This document shows, one piece after another, positions 1-7,823 of a DNA stretch of 64,000 bases. The DNA lies in NCBI RefSeq assembly GCF_014196595.1, contig NZ_JACIEA010000001.1:278085-342084 (forward strand), written 5' to 3'. The translations under genes and the position numbers were made by a program. Positions within the stretch are counted from its first letter, which is position 1; every line of letters starts with the position of its first letter. Under the pieces are notes generated by a model that saw nothing but the letters and a program-made list of their open reading frames with translations, was not told where the DNA came from and did no database searches. Source of the DNA: Sphingorhabdus rigui. GTDB lineage: Bacteria; Pseudomonadota; Alphaproteobacteria; Sphingomonadales; Sphingomonadaceae.

Positions 1-1
1 C

Positions 2-112
2 GCGGAAATTGGCATTGCGACGGGGCGGTTGCACGCCCGCGGCCCGGTCGCGCTTGAGGGCCTCACGACCTATAAATGGGTTGTGCGCGGAAACGGGCAA
101 ATCCGGCCTTGA
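2..112 (+). CDS. proA: Glutamate-5-semialdehyde dehydrogenase, C-terminal end only
   Basis: Only the last 36 codons are in the window. They read in frame from base 2 to a TGA at 110-112 and carry the typical ProA C-terminus: [20 protein letters not shown], then [15 protein letters not shown]. ProA reduces gamma-glutamyl phosphate to glutamate semialdehyde in proline synthesis, the step after ProB. The stop overlaps the possible TTG start of nadD (TTGA at 109-112). The partner kinase proB is about 33 kb away in this window, so proB and proA are not adjacent here. Confidence 0.9.
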   Translation, partial: AEIGIATGRLHARGPVALEGLTTYKWVVRGNGQIRP

Positions 113-738
113 AAACCATTGGCCTCATGGGGGGATCGTTCAACCCCGCGCATGGTGGCCACCGGGCGATTAGCCTGTTCGCGATGGATTCGCTGTGCCT
201 CGACGAATTTTGGTGGCTGGTGTCACCGGGCAATCCACTAAAACCCACAAAAGGCATGGCGCCTTTGCCTGCGCGCTTGGCATCGGCGAAGGACCAGACG
301 CGGCGCACACCGATTAAGGCCACCGCCATTGAACGCGAGTTTGGCACCGTGTACACCGCAGAAACCCTGAAAAATCTGGTCGCGCGATATCCCAAAGTCC
401 GCTTTGTCTGGATCATGGGCGCGGACAATTTGTTGCAATTTCACCACTGGAAACGGTGGCGCGACATTGCGCGATTGATGCCGATTGCAGTTATCGCCAG
501 ACCCGGCTATGATGCACGTGCTGTTGCGGGTCCCGCAATGGCCTGGTTCAGACGGTTTGTCCGGCGTCCGGACCAGCTTCATCACTGGACAAAATGGAGT
601 ACGCCAGCGCTTGTCTTTTTGCGCTTTCGTCCAGATCCGCGTTCAGCAACCGCAATTCGGCGTGCTGACCCATATTGGTTTCACCGATATAAGGAACATG
701 GAACGCGTGACGGCGTTACCCGAAATATTGTGCTTTAA
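76..738 (+). CDS. nadD: Nicotinate-nucleotide adenylyltransferase
   Basis: NadD adenylates nicotinate mononucleotide to deamido-NAD in NAD synthesis. The adenylyltransferase motif [11 protein letters not shown] is at residues 19-29, and the C-terminal SATAIRR matches the family's second nucleotide-binding motif (ISxTxIR). The length is normal. The start is uncertain. The ATG at 76 lies inside proA in another frame. A TTG at 109, overlapping the proA stop, would begin directly with LKTIGLMGG and fits family N-termini better. The order proA-nadD-rsfS-rlmH is a familiar alphaproteobacterial operon, and the gene ends just before the rsfS ribosome binding site. Confidence 0.93.
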   Translation: MGCARKRANPALKTIGLMGGSFNPAHGGHRAISLFAMDSLCLDEFWWLVSPGNPLKPTKGMAPLPARLASAKDQTRRTPIKATAIEREFGTVYTAETLKNLVARYPKVRFVWIMGADNLLQFHHWKRWRDIARLMPIAVIARPGYDARAVAGPAMAWFRRFVRRPDQLHHWTKWSTPALVFLRFRPDPRSATAIRRADPYWFHRYKEHGTRDGVTRNIVL

Positions 739-747
739 GGAGCAATC

Positions 748-1155
748 TTGATCGATACCGCATCCGTTCCGACTGCCGGCAATCTGGCCGCCAAGTCCAA
801 GGAACCCACTTTGACCCCGGACGCCCTCCACGCGCTTATCCTGCAATCGCTCGACGATGATCAGGCGCAGGAAGTGGTGACCATTCCGCTTGAAGGCAAA
901 AGCAACATTGCCGACCATATGGTCGTCGCATCCGGCCGTTCATCGCGGCAGGTGGCGTCGATGGCGCAAAAGCTTGCCGAGCGTATCAAGAAAGCCGGAC
1001 GTCATGCCCGCATCGAAGGTTTGCCATCGGCTGACTGGGTGTTGATCGACGCCGAAGATGTCATCGTGCATTTGTTCCGTCCCGAAGTCCGCAGCTTCTA
1101 CAATCTGGAACGCATGTGGGCCTTTGGCGACGCGCCCGAAGTTCCGGCCCAATAA
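748..1155 (+). CDS. rsfS: Ribosome silencing factor RsfS
   Basis: RsfS (RsfA/Iojap) binds ribosomal protein L14 and blocks subunit joining when nutrients are scarce. The protein is 135 residues with the characteristic core AQEVVTIPL, DHMVVASGRSSRQV, and the later stretch GLPSADWVLIDAEDVIVHLF followed by PEVRSFYNLERMW. The start is TTG at 748, set by a strong AAGGAG at 737-742 that overlaps the nadD stop codon, so translation is probably coupled to nadD. An N-terminal extension of about 28 residues precedes the conserved core. rlmH follows after 18 bases. Confidence 0.93.
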   Translation: MIDTASVPTAGNLAAKSKEPTLTPDALHALILQSLDDDQAQEVVTIPLEGKSNIADHMVVASGRSSRQVASMAQKLAERIKKAGRHARIEGLPSADWVLIDAEDVIVHLFRPEVRSFYNLERMWAFGDAPEVPAQ

Positions 1156-1173
1156 GCCCGAACGTCCGCGCCG

Positions 1174-1602
1174 ATGGCGATGCGCCTGCACATCATCGCG
1201 CGCGGCAAAATCGGCCGCTCTGCTGAAGCGGAGCTGGTCGACCGATATCTGAAACGGATCAGCTGGCCAACGCGGCACAGCGAAATGCCCGATAAGGGCG
1301 GCGATCTGCCCAGTTCGGACAGCCCCTGCAAAACCATCATCTTGGATGAAAAAGGCGAACAGCTTGGCTCGGTCGAACTCGCGCGCTTGCTGGAACGCTG
1401 GCGCGATGATGGCGTGCGCGAAGTGCGTTTCCTCATTGGTGCTGCCGACGGCTTTGATGACGAAGCCCGCGCTGGCGCGGATAAGCTAATCGCATTTGGC
1501 AAAGCGACATGGCCGCATTTGATGGCCCGCGCGATGCTGGCCGAACAATTGTTCCGCGCAACATCGATCATTGCCAACCACCCTTATCATCGGGAAGGAT
1601 AG
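1174..1602 (+). CDS. rlmH: 23S rRNA (pseudouridine1915-N3)-methyltransferase RlmH
   Basis: RlmH is a SPOUT-class methyltransferase that N3-methylates pseudouridine 1915 in helix 69 of 23S rRNA. The 142 residues match the family length. The SAM-binding knot region reads FLIGAADGFDDEAR, and the C-terminus EQLFRATSIIANHPYHREG is the family signature for the substrate end of the fold. The ATG at 1174 is followed by a second ATG two codons later; either may be used. It is the last gene of the nadD-rsfS-rlmH run, and the EnvC-like gene starts 5 bases after its stop. Confidence 0.94.
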   Translation: MAMRLHIIARGKIGRSAEAELVDRYLKRISWPTRHSEMPDKGGDLPSSDSPCKTIILDEKGEQLGSVELARLLERWRDDGVREVRFLIGAADGFDDEARAGADKLIAFGKATWPHLMARAMLAEQLFRATSIIANHPYHREG

Positions 1603-1606
1603 GGGC

Positions 1607-2767
1607 ATGCGGTTCTGGTCCGTCCTTTTGCTCTTGGCGCTCACGCCCTTTGCCATTGCGAGCAGCCTGCTGGCGCAAAGCGCGGGCAGCAGCGCGCAAC
1701 AGGACGCCCTGCGCGCTGCACAGGAAAAAGCGCTGCGTGCCGAACGGCGCAGCGAATTGTTGCGGCAGGAGGCCAGCAACGCTGCAAGCACGGCGGACCG
1801 GCTGGTCGCGCAACGGGCGGTGCTGTCCGCTGAAATCGACGCCGCCGAAGCGCAGATAGCAGCGGCGACCGCGCGTATTGCCATCATTAGCCGCCAACAA
1901 GAACTTCAGCGCGCACAGCTTGGTGTTGAAAGCGAACCGGTGCTGCGCCTGAACGCCGCGCTTCAGCACATGACGGGCCGCCCCACGGTGCTGATGATGC
2001 AGCCCGGGCAACGCGAAGATTATGTGCATGTGCGCGCGGTCATGGCGACCGTGCAGCCACAGATCATCCGCCGCACCAGCGCCTTGCGCCAACACATTGC
2101 GGTACAAAGCGAATTGCGGGCGCAGGAATTACGTGCGCTGAAATCGCTGGGCGATGCGCGCAGCCAGTTGAAAAGCCGCCAGACAGCTTTAGCCAGACTG
2201 CAAAGCGCCGCCGGTGGCAAGGCCGGCGCACTGTCCGCCGATGCCGCCATCGCCTTTGAACAAGCCATCGCGCAGGGTGAGCGGGCACGCGATATTGTCG
2301 GGCGCATGGATATCCAGCGGCTGAGCGCTGAAAAAGCATCTGAACTTGCGGCGCTGGACGGGCCGATGCTCCGCCCCGGGCGCGCGACCAAGGCTGCGGC
2401 TGCGGGGACGGCCTATATCCTGCCGGCGCGCGGCAAGCTGTTGTCCGGCTTCAACGAACTGAACGCCACCGGCTATCGCGAGCGCGGCGTCCGCATTGCG
2501 CTTGCCAATGACCTGCGCGTGGTCGCGCCAGCGGCAGGAACGGTTTCCTTTGCGGGCCGTTATCGCAGCTATGGGCGGATTGTGATCATTGAACATGGCA
2601 ATGGTTGGAACAGCCTGATTACACATCTGGGCAGTACGCAGGTCAAAAAGGGGCAGGCGGTGAAGCAAGGCGCTGTTCTGGGATCAGCCACATCCGACGC
2701 GCCGGAAATCGGCGTTGAACTGCGCAAAAATGGCCGCGTGATGGATATTGCCACGATATTGGGATGA
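1607..2767 (+). CDS. EnvC-like murein hydrolase activator (M23/LytM domain)
   Basis: This is a periplasmic protein of 386 residues with a signal peptide (MRFWSVLLLLALTPFAIASS), a long Ala/Glu/Arg-rich coiled coil over roughly residues 25-230, and a C-terminal LytM/M23 domain. That order is typical of EnvC, which activates cell-wall amidases at division. The zinc ligands look degenerate: where active M23 enzymes have HxxxD this one has YRERGVRIA, and the later HxH is only THLG. I therefore infer an activator, not a peptidase. The ATG at 1607 was chosen because it starts the signal peptide and follows GGAAGG. An upstream in-frame start at 1571 would overlap rlmH. Confidence 0.85.
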   Translation: MRFWSVLLLLALTPFAIASSLLAQSAGSSAQQDALRAAQEKALRAERRSELLRQEASNAASTADRLVAQRAVLSAEIDAAEAQIAAATARIAIISRQQELQRAQLGVESEPVLRLNAALQHMTGRPTVLMMQPGQREDYVHVRAVMATVQPQIIRRTSALRQHIAVQSELRAQELRALKSLGDARSQLKSRQTALARLQSAAGGKAGALSADAAIAFEQAIAQGERARDIVGRMDIQRLSAEKASELAALDGPMLRPGRATKAAAAGTAYILPARGKLLSGFNELNATGYRERGVRIALANDLRVVAPAAGTVSFAGRYRSYGRIVIIEHGNGWNSLITHLGSTQVKKGQAVKQGAVLGSATSDAPEIGVELRKNGRVMDIATILG

Positions 2768-2862
2768 ACTATTGGCGTTCTTGTCGATGCCCGCATGCTG
2801 TTCGTGTTAAACATGCTTTCACCCGCGGTTAAGGCGGGATATAGCATCGCCGAAATGATGAA

Positions 2863-4242
2863 ATGGATTGGTCTATGAAGAACCGTTTGCTGCCTGTGAC
2901 TTGCGCCATTGTTTTGGCGCTGTCGATCCCTGCGACTGTGCTGGTCGCACAAAGCGTTCAGCAGCAACAGGCGCAAGCCGACCGTTTCAAAGAGCTGGAG
3001 GAATTCCTTGCGGTCTATCGCAAGGTCAAATCAAGCTATGTCGACAAGGTCGATGACAAGCAATTGATGGAAGGCGCGATTCAGGGGATGCTCGCCAGCC
3101 TCGACCCGCACAGCGGTTTCCTCGACAAAACCGACTTCAGCTCGCTGCAAACGCAGATTGATGGCGAATATGGCGGCCTTGGCCTGACGGTTACGCTTGA
3201 GGATGAAGCGGTGAAGGTCATCGCGCCCACCAAGGATACGCCCGCTGACAAGGCTGGCATCAAGTCGGGCGACTTTATCACGCATTTGGACGGCAAGTTG
3301 ATCCTTGGCGGAACGCTCGACGAAGCTGTCGAAGCGATGCGCGGCGCGCCGGGCACATCGATCAAGCTCACCATATACCGCCCGGGCCGCGATGCACCGT
3401 TCGACGTGACGGTAACGCGCGCGGTCATCGATTTGAAACCTGTTCGGTGGGAAGTGAAAGGCCGCATTGGCGTTATTTCAATCACCGGTTTCTCCGAACA
3501 AACCGGCGCTGACGTTGTCGCTGCGGTATCCGGCATTAAAAAATCGCTTGGCGGAAATCCGCTGGGTTACATCATCGACCTGCGGTCCAACCCCGGTGGC
3601 ATATTGGACGAAGCCGTTTCGGTTTCTGATGCTTTCCTGTCGAGTGGTGAGATTGTTTCCGAACGCGGCCGTGACAAGAGCGACATCCAACGCTGGTGGG
3701 CCGAACGCGCCGTTCCGGGCGATGTCACCGGCGGCGCGCCGATCATCGTTCTGGTCGACGCAGGCTCGGCATCGGCATCCGAAATTGTCGCCGGTGCATT
3801 GCAAGATCATCATCGCGGCTTGGTCATGGGTGAACGCAGTTTCGGCAAGGGATCGGTGCAGAACGTCCTACCGTTGACGCGGGATACGGGCCTGCGCCTC
3901 ACTGTTGCGCGTTACCATCTGCCATCGGGTCGTTCGGTGCAGGAAGGCGGCATAAAGCCCGACATCCGCGTGCCGCAATTGTCCGATCCCGATTATAAAA
4001 AGCGGGTGTCCGTGCGCGAATCCGATTTGCGTCGTCACTTGGTCAATGAATTAAAAGACAACAGCAAAGACCTTGAAGAAGACCGCATCGACGATCCGCG
4101 TTTTGCCATGACGGCGGAGCAGTTGAAGGCCAAGGGCATTGACGATTTCCAATTATATTACGCGATGGAAACCTTGCAGCGGCTTGGATCCAAAACGATG
4201 AAACTTGCCGCAAAGCCCGTAAAGGGCCGGGCGCAGAATTGA
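2863..4242 (+). CDS. ctpA: S41 family carboxy-terminal processing peptidase
   Basis: A periplasmic C-terminal processing protease. It has an N-terminal signal peptide, a PDZ domain (about residues 95-185) that recognises C-terminal tails, and an S41 catalytic domain. The Ser/Lys dyad is visible: GSASASE around Ser304 and FGKGS with Lys329, 25 residues apart as in plant CtpA. The start could also be the ATG at 2875, which begins directly with the signal peptide MKNRLLPV; no clear ribosome binding site separates the two. It follows the EnvC-like gene, an order common in alphaproteobacteria and consistent with a joint role in cell-wall remodelling. Confidence 0.9.
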   Translation: MDWSMKNRLLPVTCAIVLALSIPATVLVAQSVQQQQAQADRFKELEEFLAVYRKVKSSYVDKVDDKQLMEGAIQGMLASLDPHSGFLDKTDFSSLQTQIDGEYGGLGLTVTLEDEAVKVIAPTKDTPADKAGIKSGDFITHLDGKLILGGTLDEAVEAMRGAPGTSIKLTIYRPGRDAPFDVTVTRAVIDLKPVRWEVKGRIGVISITGFSEQTGADVVAAVSGIKKSLGGNPLGYIIDLRSNPGGILDEAVSVSDAFLSSGEIVSERGRDKSDIQRWWAERAVPGDVTGGAPIIVLVDAGSASASEIVAGALQDHHRGLVMGERSFGKGSVQNVLPLTRDTGLRLTVARYHLPSGRSVQEGGIKPDIRVPQLSDPDYKKRVSVRESDLRRHLVNELKDNSKDLEEDRIDDPRFAMTAEQLKAKGIDDFQLYYAMETLQRLGSKTMKLAAKPVKGRAQN

Positions 4243-4246
4243 GCAT

Positions 4247-4735
4247 ATGCCGCAAATGACGTCGAAATTTGACAAGGCCCATTGGCTCGCATTTCTGTTA
4301 CCGGCGGCGCTTCTCGCGGGGGCATATGGCTCGCAATATATTGGCGGGCTGTTCCCATGCGAAATGTGCTGGTGGCAGCGTTATCCGCATTTCGCCGCGG
4401 TCGCGATTGCGGTCATTGCCTTTGGCGTTGGCAACCTTGCCTTTCGCAAAACATTGGTGGCGCTCGCCGCATTGGCCATTGCAACCAGCGGCGGCATCGC
4501 GGGCTTTCATGCTGGCGTTGAATATGGCTGGTGGGAAGGGTTAACCGCCTGCACCGCGACGATTTCGGGCAGCGGGGATGATTTGATCAAGTCGATCATG
4601 AACGCGCCATTGGTCCGCTGCGACGTGGCACCATGGTCTTTGTTCGGCATTTCGCTTGCGGGCTATAATTTCCTCTTGTCGTTGGGCGGTGCAGTGGCCA
4701 TCTTGGGTATGACATGGCGCAACAAGAAACCCTGA
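4247..4735 (+). CDS. dsbB: Disulfide bond formation protein B family
   Basis: An inner-membrane oxidoreductase that passes electrons from periplasmic thiol oxidases to quinone. The protein is 162 residues with four membrane segments. The first periplasmic loop holds Cys38-x-x-Cys41 (FPCEMCWWQRYPH) and the second loop holds Cys101 and Cys124 (TACTATIS and VRCDVAPW), the DsbB arrangement. It begins 4 bases after the protease stop, and its last 22 bases overlap coq7, so these genes are probably co-transcribed. Confidence 0.88.
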   Translation: MPQMTSKFDKAHWLAFLLPAALLAGAYGSQYIGGLFPCEMCWWQRYPHFAAVAIAVIAFGVGNLAFRKTLVALAALAIATSGGIAGFHAGVEYGWWEGLTACTATISGSGDDLIKSIMNAPLVRCDVAPWSLFGISLAGYNFLLSLGGAVAILGMTWRNKKP

Positions 4736-5262
4736 AAACCGCACCGCAGCGTAAAGCGGCAATCGACCGGATGATTCGCGTGAATCAAGCGGGCGAATTT
4801 GGCGCGAAACGCATTTACGCAGGGCAGCTTGCGGTGATGGGTGACCGGACGCCGGCCGCGCGCAGCATTGCGCATATGGCCGAGCAAGAGGAACGCCACC
4901 TTAGCGCCTTTGACAAGATGATGGCCGAACGCGGCGTGCGTCCAACCGCTTTATACCCGATTTGGAACGCCGCCGGTTTTGCGCTTGGCGCGGTATCTGC
5001 CGCCATCAGCCCGGAGGCGGCAATGGCCTGCACCGTGGCGATCGAAACCGAAATTGACCGCCATTATAGCGAGCAGCTCGCAGAAATCGGTGACAGCGAT
5101 CCCGAATTGTCGGCGATGATTGCCGATTTTCAGGCGGATGAGCTGGAACATAAAGCCACGGCGCTGGCCGAAGGCGCAGAGCGCGCGCTGGCCTATCCGG
5201 TCATGAGCGCGCTTGTCCGCTTGGGTTGCCGTACCGCGATTGCGGTGTCGAAACATATTTGA
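4714..5262 (+). CDS. coq7: 2-polyprenyl-3-methyl-6-methoxy-1,4-benzoquinone hydroxylase (Coq7)
   Basis: Coq7 is a di-iron monooxygenase for the penultimate step of ubiquinone synthesis (C6 hydroxylation of demethoxyubiquinone). The 182-residue protein has the expected four-helix iron ligands: NQAGEFGAKRIYAGQ, EQEERHLSAF, AIETEIDRHYSEQ and ADELEHKAT. It is the compact single-domain bacterial form. It overlaps dsbB by 22 bases; both proteins work with the quinone pool, which may explain the pairing. Confidence 0.93.
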   Translation: MAQQETLKTAPQRKAAIDRMIRVNQAGEFGAKRIYAGQLAVMGDRTPAARSIAHMAEQEERHLSAFDKMMAERGVRPTALYPIWNAAGFALGAVSAAISPEAAMACTVAIETEIDRHYSEQLAEIGDSDPELSAMIADFQADELEHKATALAEGAERALAYPVMSALVRLGCRTAIAVSKHI

Positions 5263-5324
5263 GCTTCATCGCGCATTCAGCCTGCGACGTTCAAGCCAGA
5301 GCATAGATTTTTGGAGAATATCCC

Positions 5325-5909
5325 GTGAACGCAATGGCCAATATTTCCGTCGCCGCTTTGGCTCTCATGCTGTCGGCGCAAGCCCCGGCACAAAATGCCC
5401 CCGCCACGCAGCCGGGTGACGAGAAAATCAACCAGTTGATCATTTATGGCGATGACAAATGCCCCGAAAGCCAAGGCGATGAAATCGTCGTCTGCGCGCG
5501 GATGGGGGAGGCGGACCGGTACCGCATTCCGTCGTCCTTGCGCGGCGACCCCAATGACCCGCGCAATCAGGCGATGTCCGAACGGATCAAATCCTACGAA
5601 TATGTGGGTGCCAGCGGCACGATGAGCTGTTCGGCATCGGGTGCAGGCGGCTTTACCGGATGTGGGCTGAAAGAAATTGACCGCGCCTATGCCGAAAAAG
5701 CGCAAGACCCCGGCATTGTCTTTGGCCGCCTGATCGCCGCCGAACGCGCCAAGCGCATGGCGGGCATCGATGCAGAGGCTGCCGAAGTCGAAGCACGCGT
5801 GACCGAATTTGAAAAGGGCCGCGCCGAACGCGAGGCGAAGTTGCAGGCGGAACTGGATGCCAAGGAAGCGGCATCTGCCGAAGCAGAGCCGCTCCCTGAG
5901 CCCAAATAA
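5325..5909 (+). CDS. Conserved secreted protein of unknown function
   Basis: 194 residues with a signal peptide (cleavage probably after ALMLSAQAPAQN), a middle region containing DDKCPESQGDEIVVCARMGE and two further cysteines (MSCSASGAGGFTGCG), and a highly charged Ala/Glu-rich C-terminal helix. The phrase EIVVCAR, followed by an RYRIP segment, recurs in many small exported sphingomonad proteins of unknown role; that recollection is from general knowledge and not from a search. Four cysteines suggest disulfides. It lies alone between coq7 and the convergent DUF885 gene, whose stop codon is 7 bases away. Confidence 0.75.
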   Translation: MNAMANISVAALALMLSAQAPAQNAPATQPGDEKINQLIIYGDDKCPESQGDEIVVCARMGEADRYRIPSSLRGDPNDPRNQAMSERIKSYEYVGASGTMSCSASGAGGFTGCGLKEIDRAYAEKAQDPGIVFGRLIAAERAKRMAGIDAEAAEVEARVTEFEKGRAEREAKLQAELDAKEAASAEAEPLPEPK

Positions 5910-5915
5910 ACGGGC

Positions 5916-7667
5916 TTAGCCCTTCGCTTTTTCTGCGGCGACCCAATCCTTAATCTGCTGCTCCAACACATCGAGCGGGACGGAGCCCTGACCCAGCACC
6001 GCGTCATGGAACGCCGCAAGGTTGAATTTCGGCCCAAGCTCTTTCGTTGCCATGGTCCGCAATTCACGGATCTTCAGCTCGCCCAATTTATACGCCAGTG
6101 CCTGACCGGGCCAGCTGATGTAGCGGTTGACCTCGGCTTCGATGTTGGCGGCTGACAGCGCGCTGTTCTCGGTCATGAAATCGATCGCCTGCTGCTTGCT
6201 CCAACCCTTGGCATGAATGCCGGTGTCGACGACCAAGCGGCATGCACGCCACATTTCATAGGACAGGCGTCCCATGTCTTTGGCCGGCGTATCATATAGG
6301 CCCATTTCGATGCCCAACCGTTCGGAGTACAGGCCCCAGCCTTCGGTAAAGGCGGTGAAGAATGCGCCATATTTGCGGAAATCGGACAAAGGCAATTCTT
6401 GCTGCAACGCGATTTGGTTGTGATGACCGGGGACCGCCTCATGCACAGACAAAGCCGGAATTTCCCAGAACGGGCGCTGGTTCAGTTTCGACGTGTTGAC
6501 GAAATAGGTTCCGGAGATGCCGATTTCGGGCGAACCTTGGTTATAATAAGCCGTCGTGGTGCCTTCGGCCGTTTCCGCCGGAATTTCCTTTATGCCATAG
6601 GGCAGGCGGGGCAGGCGGCCGAACAGGGTGGGCATTTTGCCATCAATGATCTTGGTCACGCGCGCGACCTTCTCCATCAGCTCTTCGGGCGTCTTGGCGT
6701 AATATTGCGGGTCGGTCCGCAAATGTTGGATAAACGCTTCGCGGCTTGGATATCCCGCTTTTGTTGCGACCTCGATCATCTCGGCGCGAATACGCGCCAC
6801 TTCGTTCAGGCCAATTTGGTGGATTTGCTCTGCGGTCAGGGACGTCGTTGTTTCTTCACGAACCCGGAACGCATAATATTTGTCACCGCCCGGTTGCGCC
6901 GACACGCCGGGTGCTGTGGCGCACGCTGGCTTATAGCTTGCGGTATACCATGCGAGTTGTTTGTTCAGCGCAGGGTGAATGACCGTGCGGATTGTGGTTT
7001 CCGCCGCCTTGGCAAGGCTTGCAAAGTCCGCTTCGGAAATGCCCGCGGGCCGCTTTGCTGCATAAGGTTCGTAGAAACGCGATGTATTCACATCGGTCGT
7101 AATCAGCCCGCTGATCGTTCCTTCAAAGCCCTTCAGCGTGACGCAGGGCTGGGTATATTTGCCCTTGATCGCGACATTGGCCACCGCGATATTTTCATCA
7201 TTCACGCGCGCATATTGGGCGAGCCGCGCATTGTAGCTTTCAAAATCCGCCTTGGTGCGGAACGGCAGATTTTGCGCCATGCCGGCCAGTTGCTGGTGCC
7301 AGCTGGAATAGGTCGTGAAATTGATCACGCGTTGTCCGAAACTGTTGCCCTCAATGGTCGAGTTGAGCGCGCGCCGCAATATACCCGCCTCAACCTTTGA
7401 TGCGGCATTCAGCGAATCGGAAGGGATGGCATTGAGCCGCGTGAGAAACTTCGCAGCATCGGCGGCGCGGCGGTCCTGTGCGGCCAACGTGTAGTCGCCC
7501 AGTTCCGATGCATAATCATTCACGCCCAGCGCGCTGGCATAGACCGGCTGTTCTTTCAACGAAGCCGCCCAGACATCATTCACCAGCGTGACAAGGTCAC
7601 CATTGGCGTCGGCATGCGCCGGAACGGCAAAGGCCAAAATCGATCCAGCGAGTAACAATTTGCGCAT
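5916..7667 (-). CDS. DUF885 family protein (predicted zinc metallopeptidase)
   Basis: 583 residues with an N-terminal signal peptide (MRKLLLAGSILAFAVPAHAD), so probably periplasmic. The DUF885 signature HEAVPGHH is present in the sequence ALSVHEAVPGHHNQIAL, and a second conserved stretch FFTAFTEGWGLYSERLG follows. These resemble the zinc site of gluzincin-type peptidases, and I infer peptidase activity on that basis. The start at 7667 was chosen because GGAGAA lies just upstream and the signal peptide begins there. The longer open frame to 7814 adds a non-conserved, Arg-rich stretch. Confidence 0.85.
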   Translation of the reverse strand: MRKLLLAGSILAFAVPAHADANGDLVTLVNDVWAASLKEQPVYASALGVNDYASELGDYTLAAQDRRAADAAKFLTRLNAIPSDSLNAASKVEAGILRRALNSTIEGNSFGQRVINFTTYSSWHQQLAGMAQNLPFRTKADFESYNARLAQYARVNDENIAVANVAIKGKYTQPCVTLKGFEGTISGLITTDVNTSRFYEPYAAKRPAGISEADFASLAKAAETTIRTVIHPALNKQLAWYTASYKPACATAPGVSAQPGGDKYYAFRVREETTTSLTAEQIHQIGLNEVARIRAEMIEVATKAGYPSREAFIQHLRTDPQYYAKTPEELMEKVARVTKIIDGKMPTLFGRLPRLPYGIKEIPAETAEGTTTAYYNQGSPEIGISGTYFVNTSKLNQRPFWEIPALSVHEAVPGHHNQIALQQELPLSDFRKYGAFFTAFTEGWGLYSERLGIEMGLYDTPAKDMGRLSYEMWRACRLVVDTGIHAKGWSKQQAIDFMTENSALSAANIEAEVNRYISWPGQALAYKLGELKIRELRTMATKELGPKFNLAAFHDAVLGQGSVPLDVLEQQIKDWVAAEKAKG

Positions 7668-7823
7668 AGGGCTTCTCCTCAAAATACTATTGAGCAGACT
7701 AAAGCAGGGCCGAGCGCAATTGACCAGACCCTTCCGCAATGTCAGGCGCTGCCTATCCTGCGCGCGGCGGGCATCTTGCCGAACCGCGCGCATCCATCTG
7801 TTCAAATCGCGCAAGCGCTGGGT

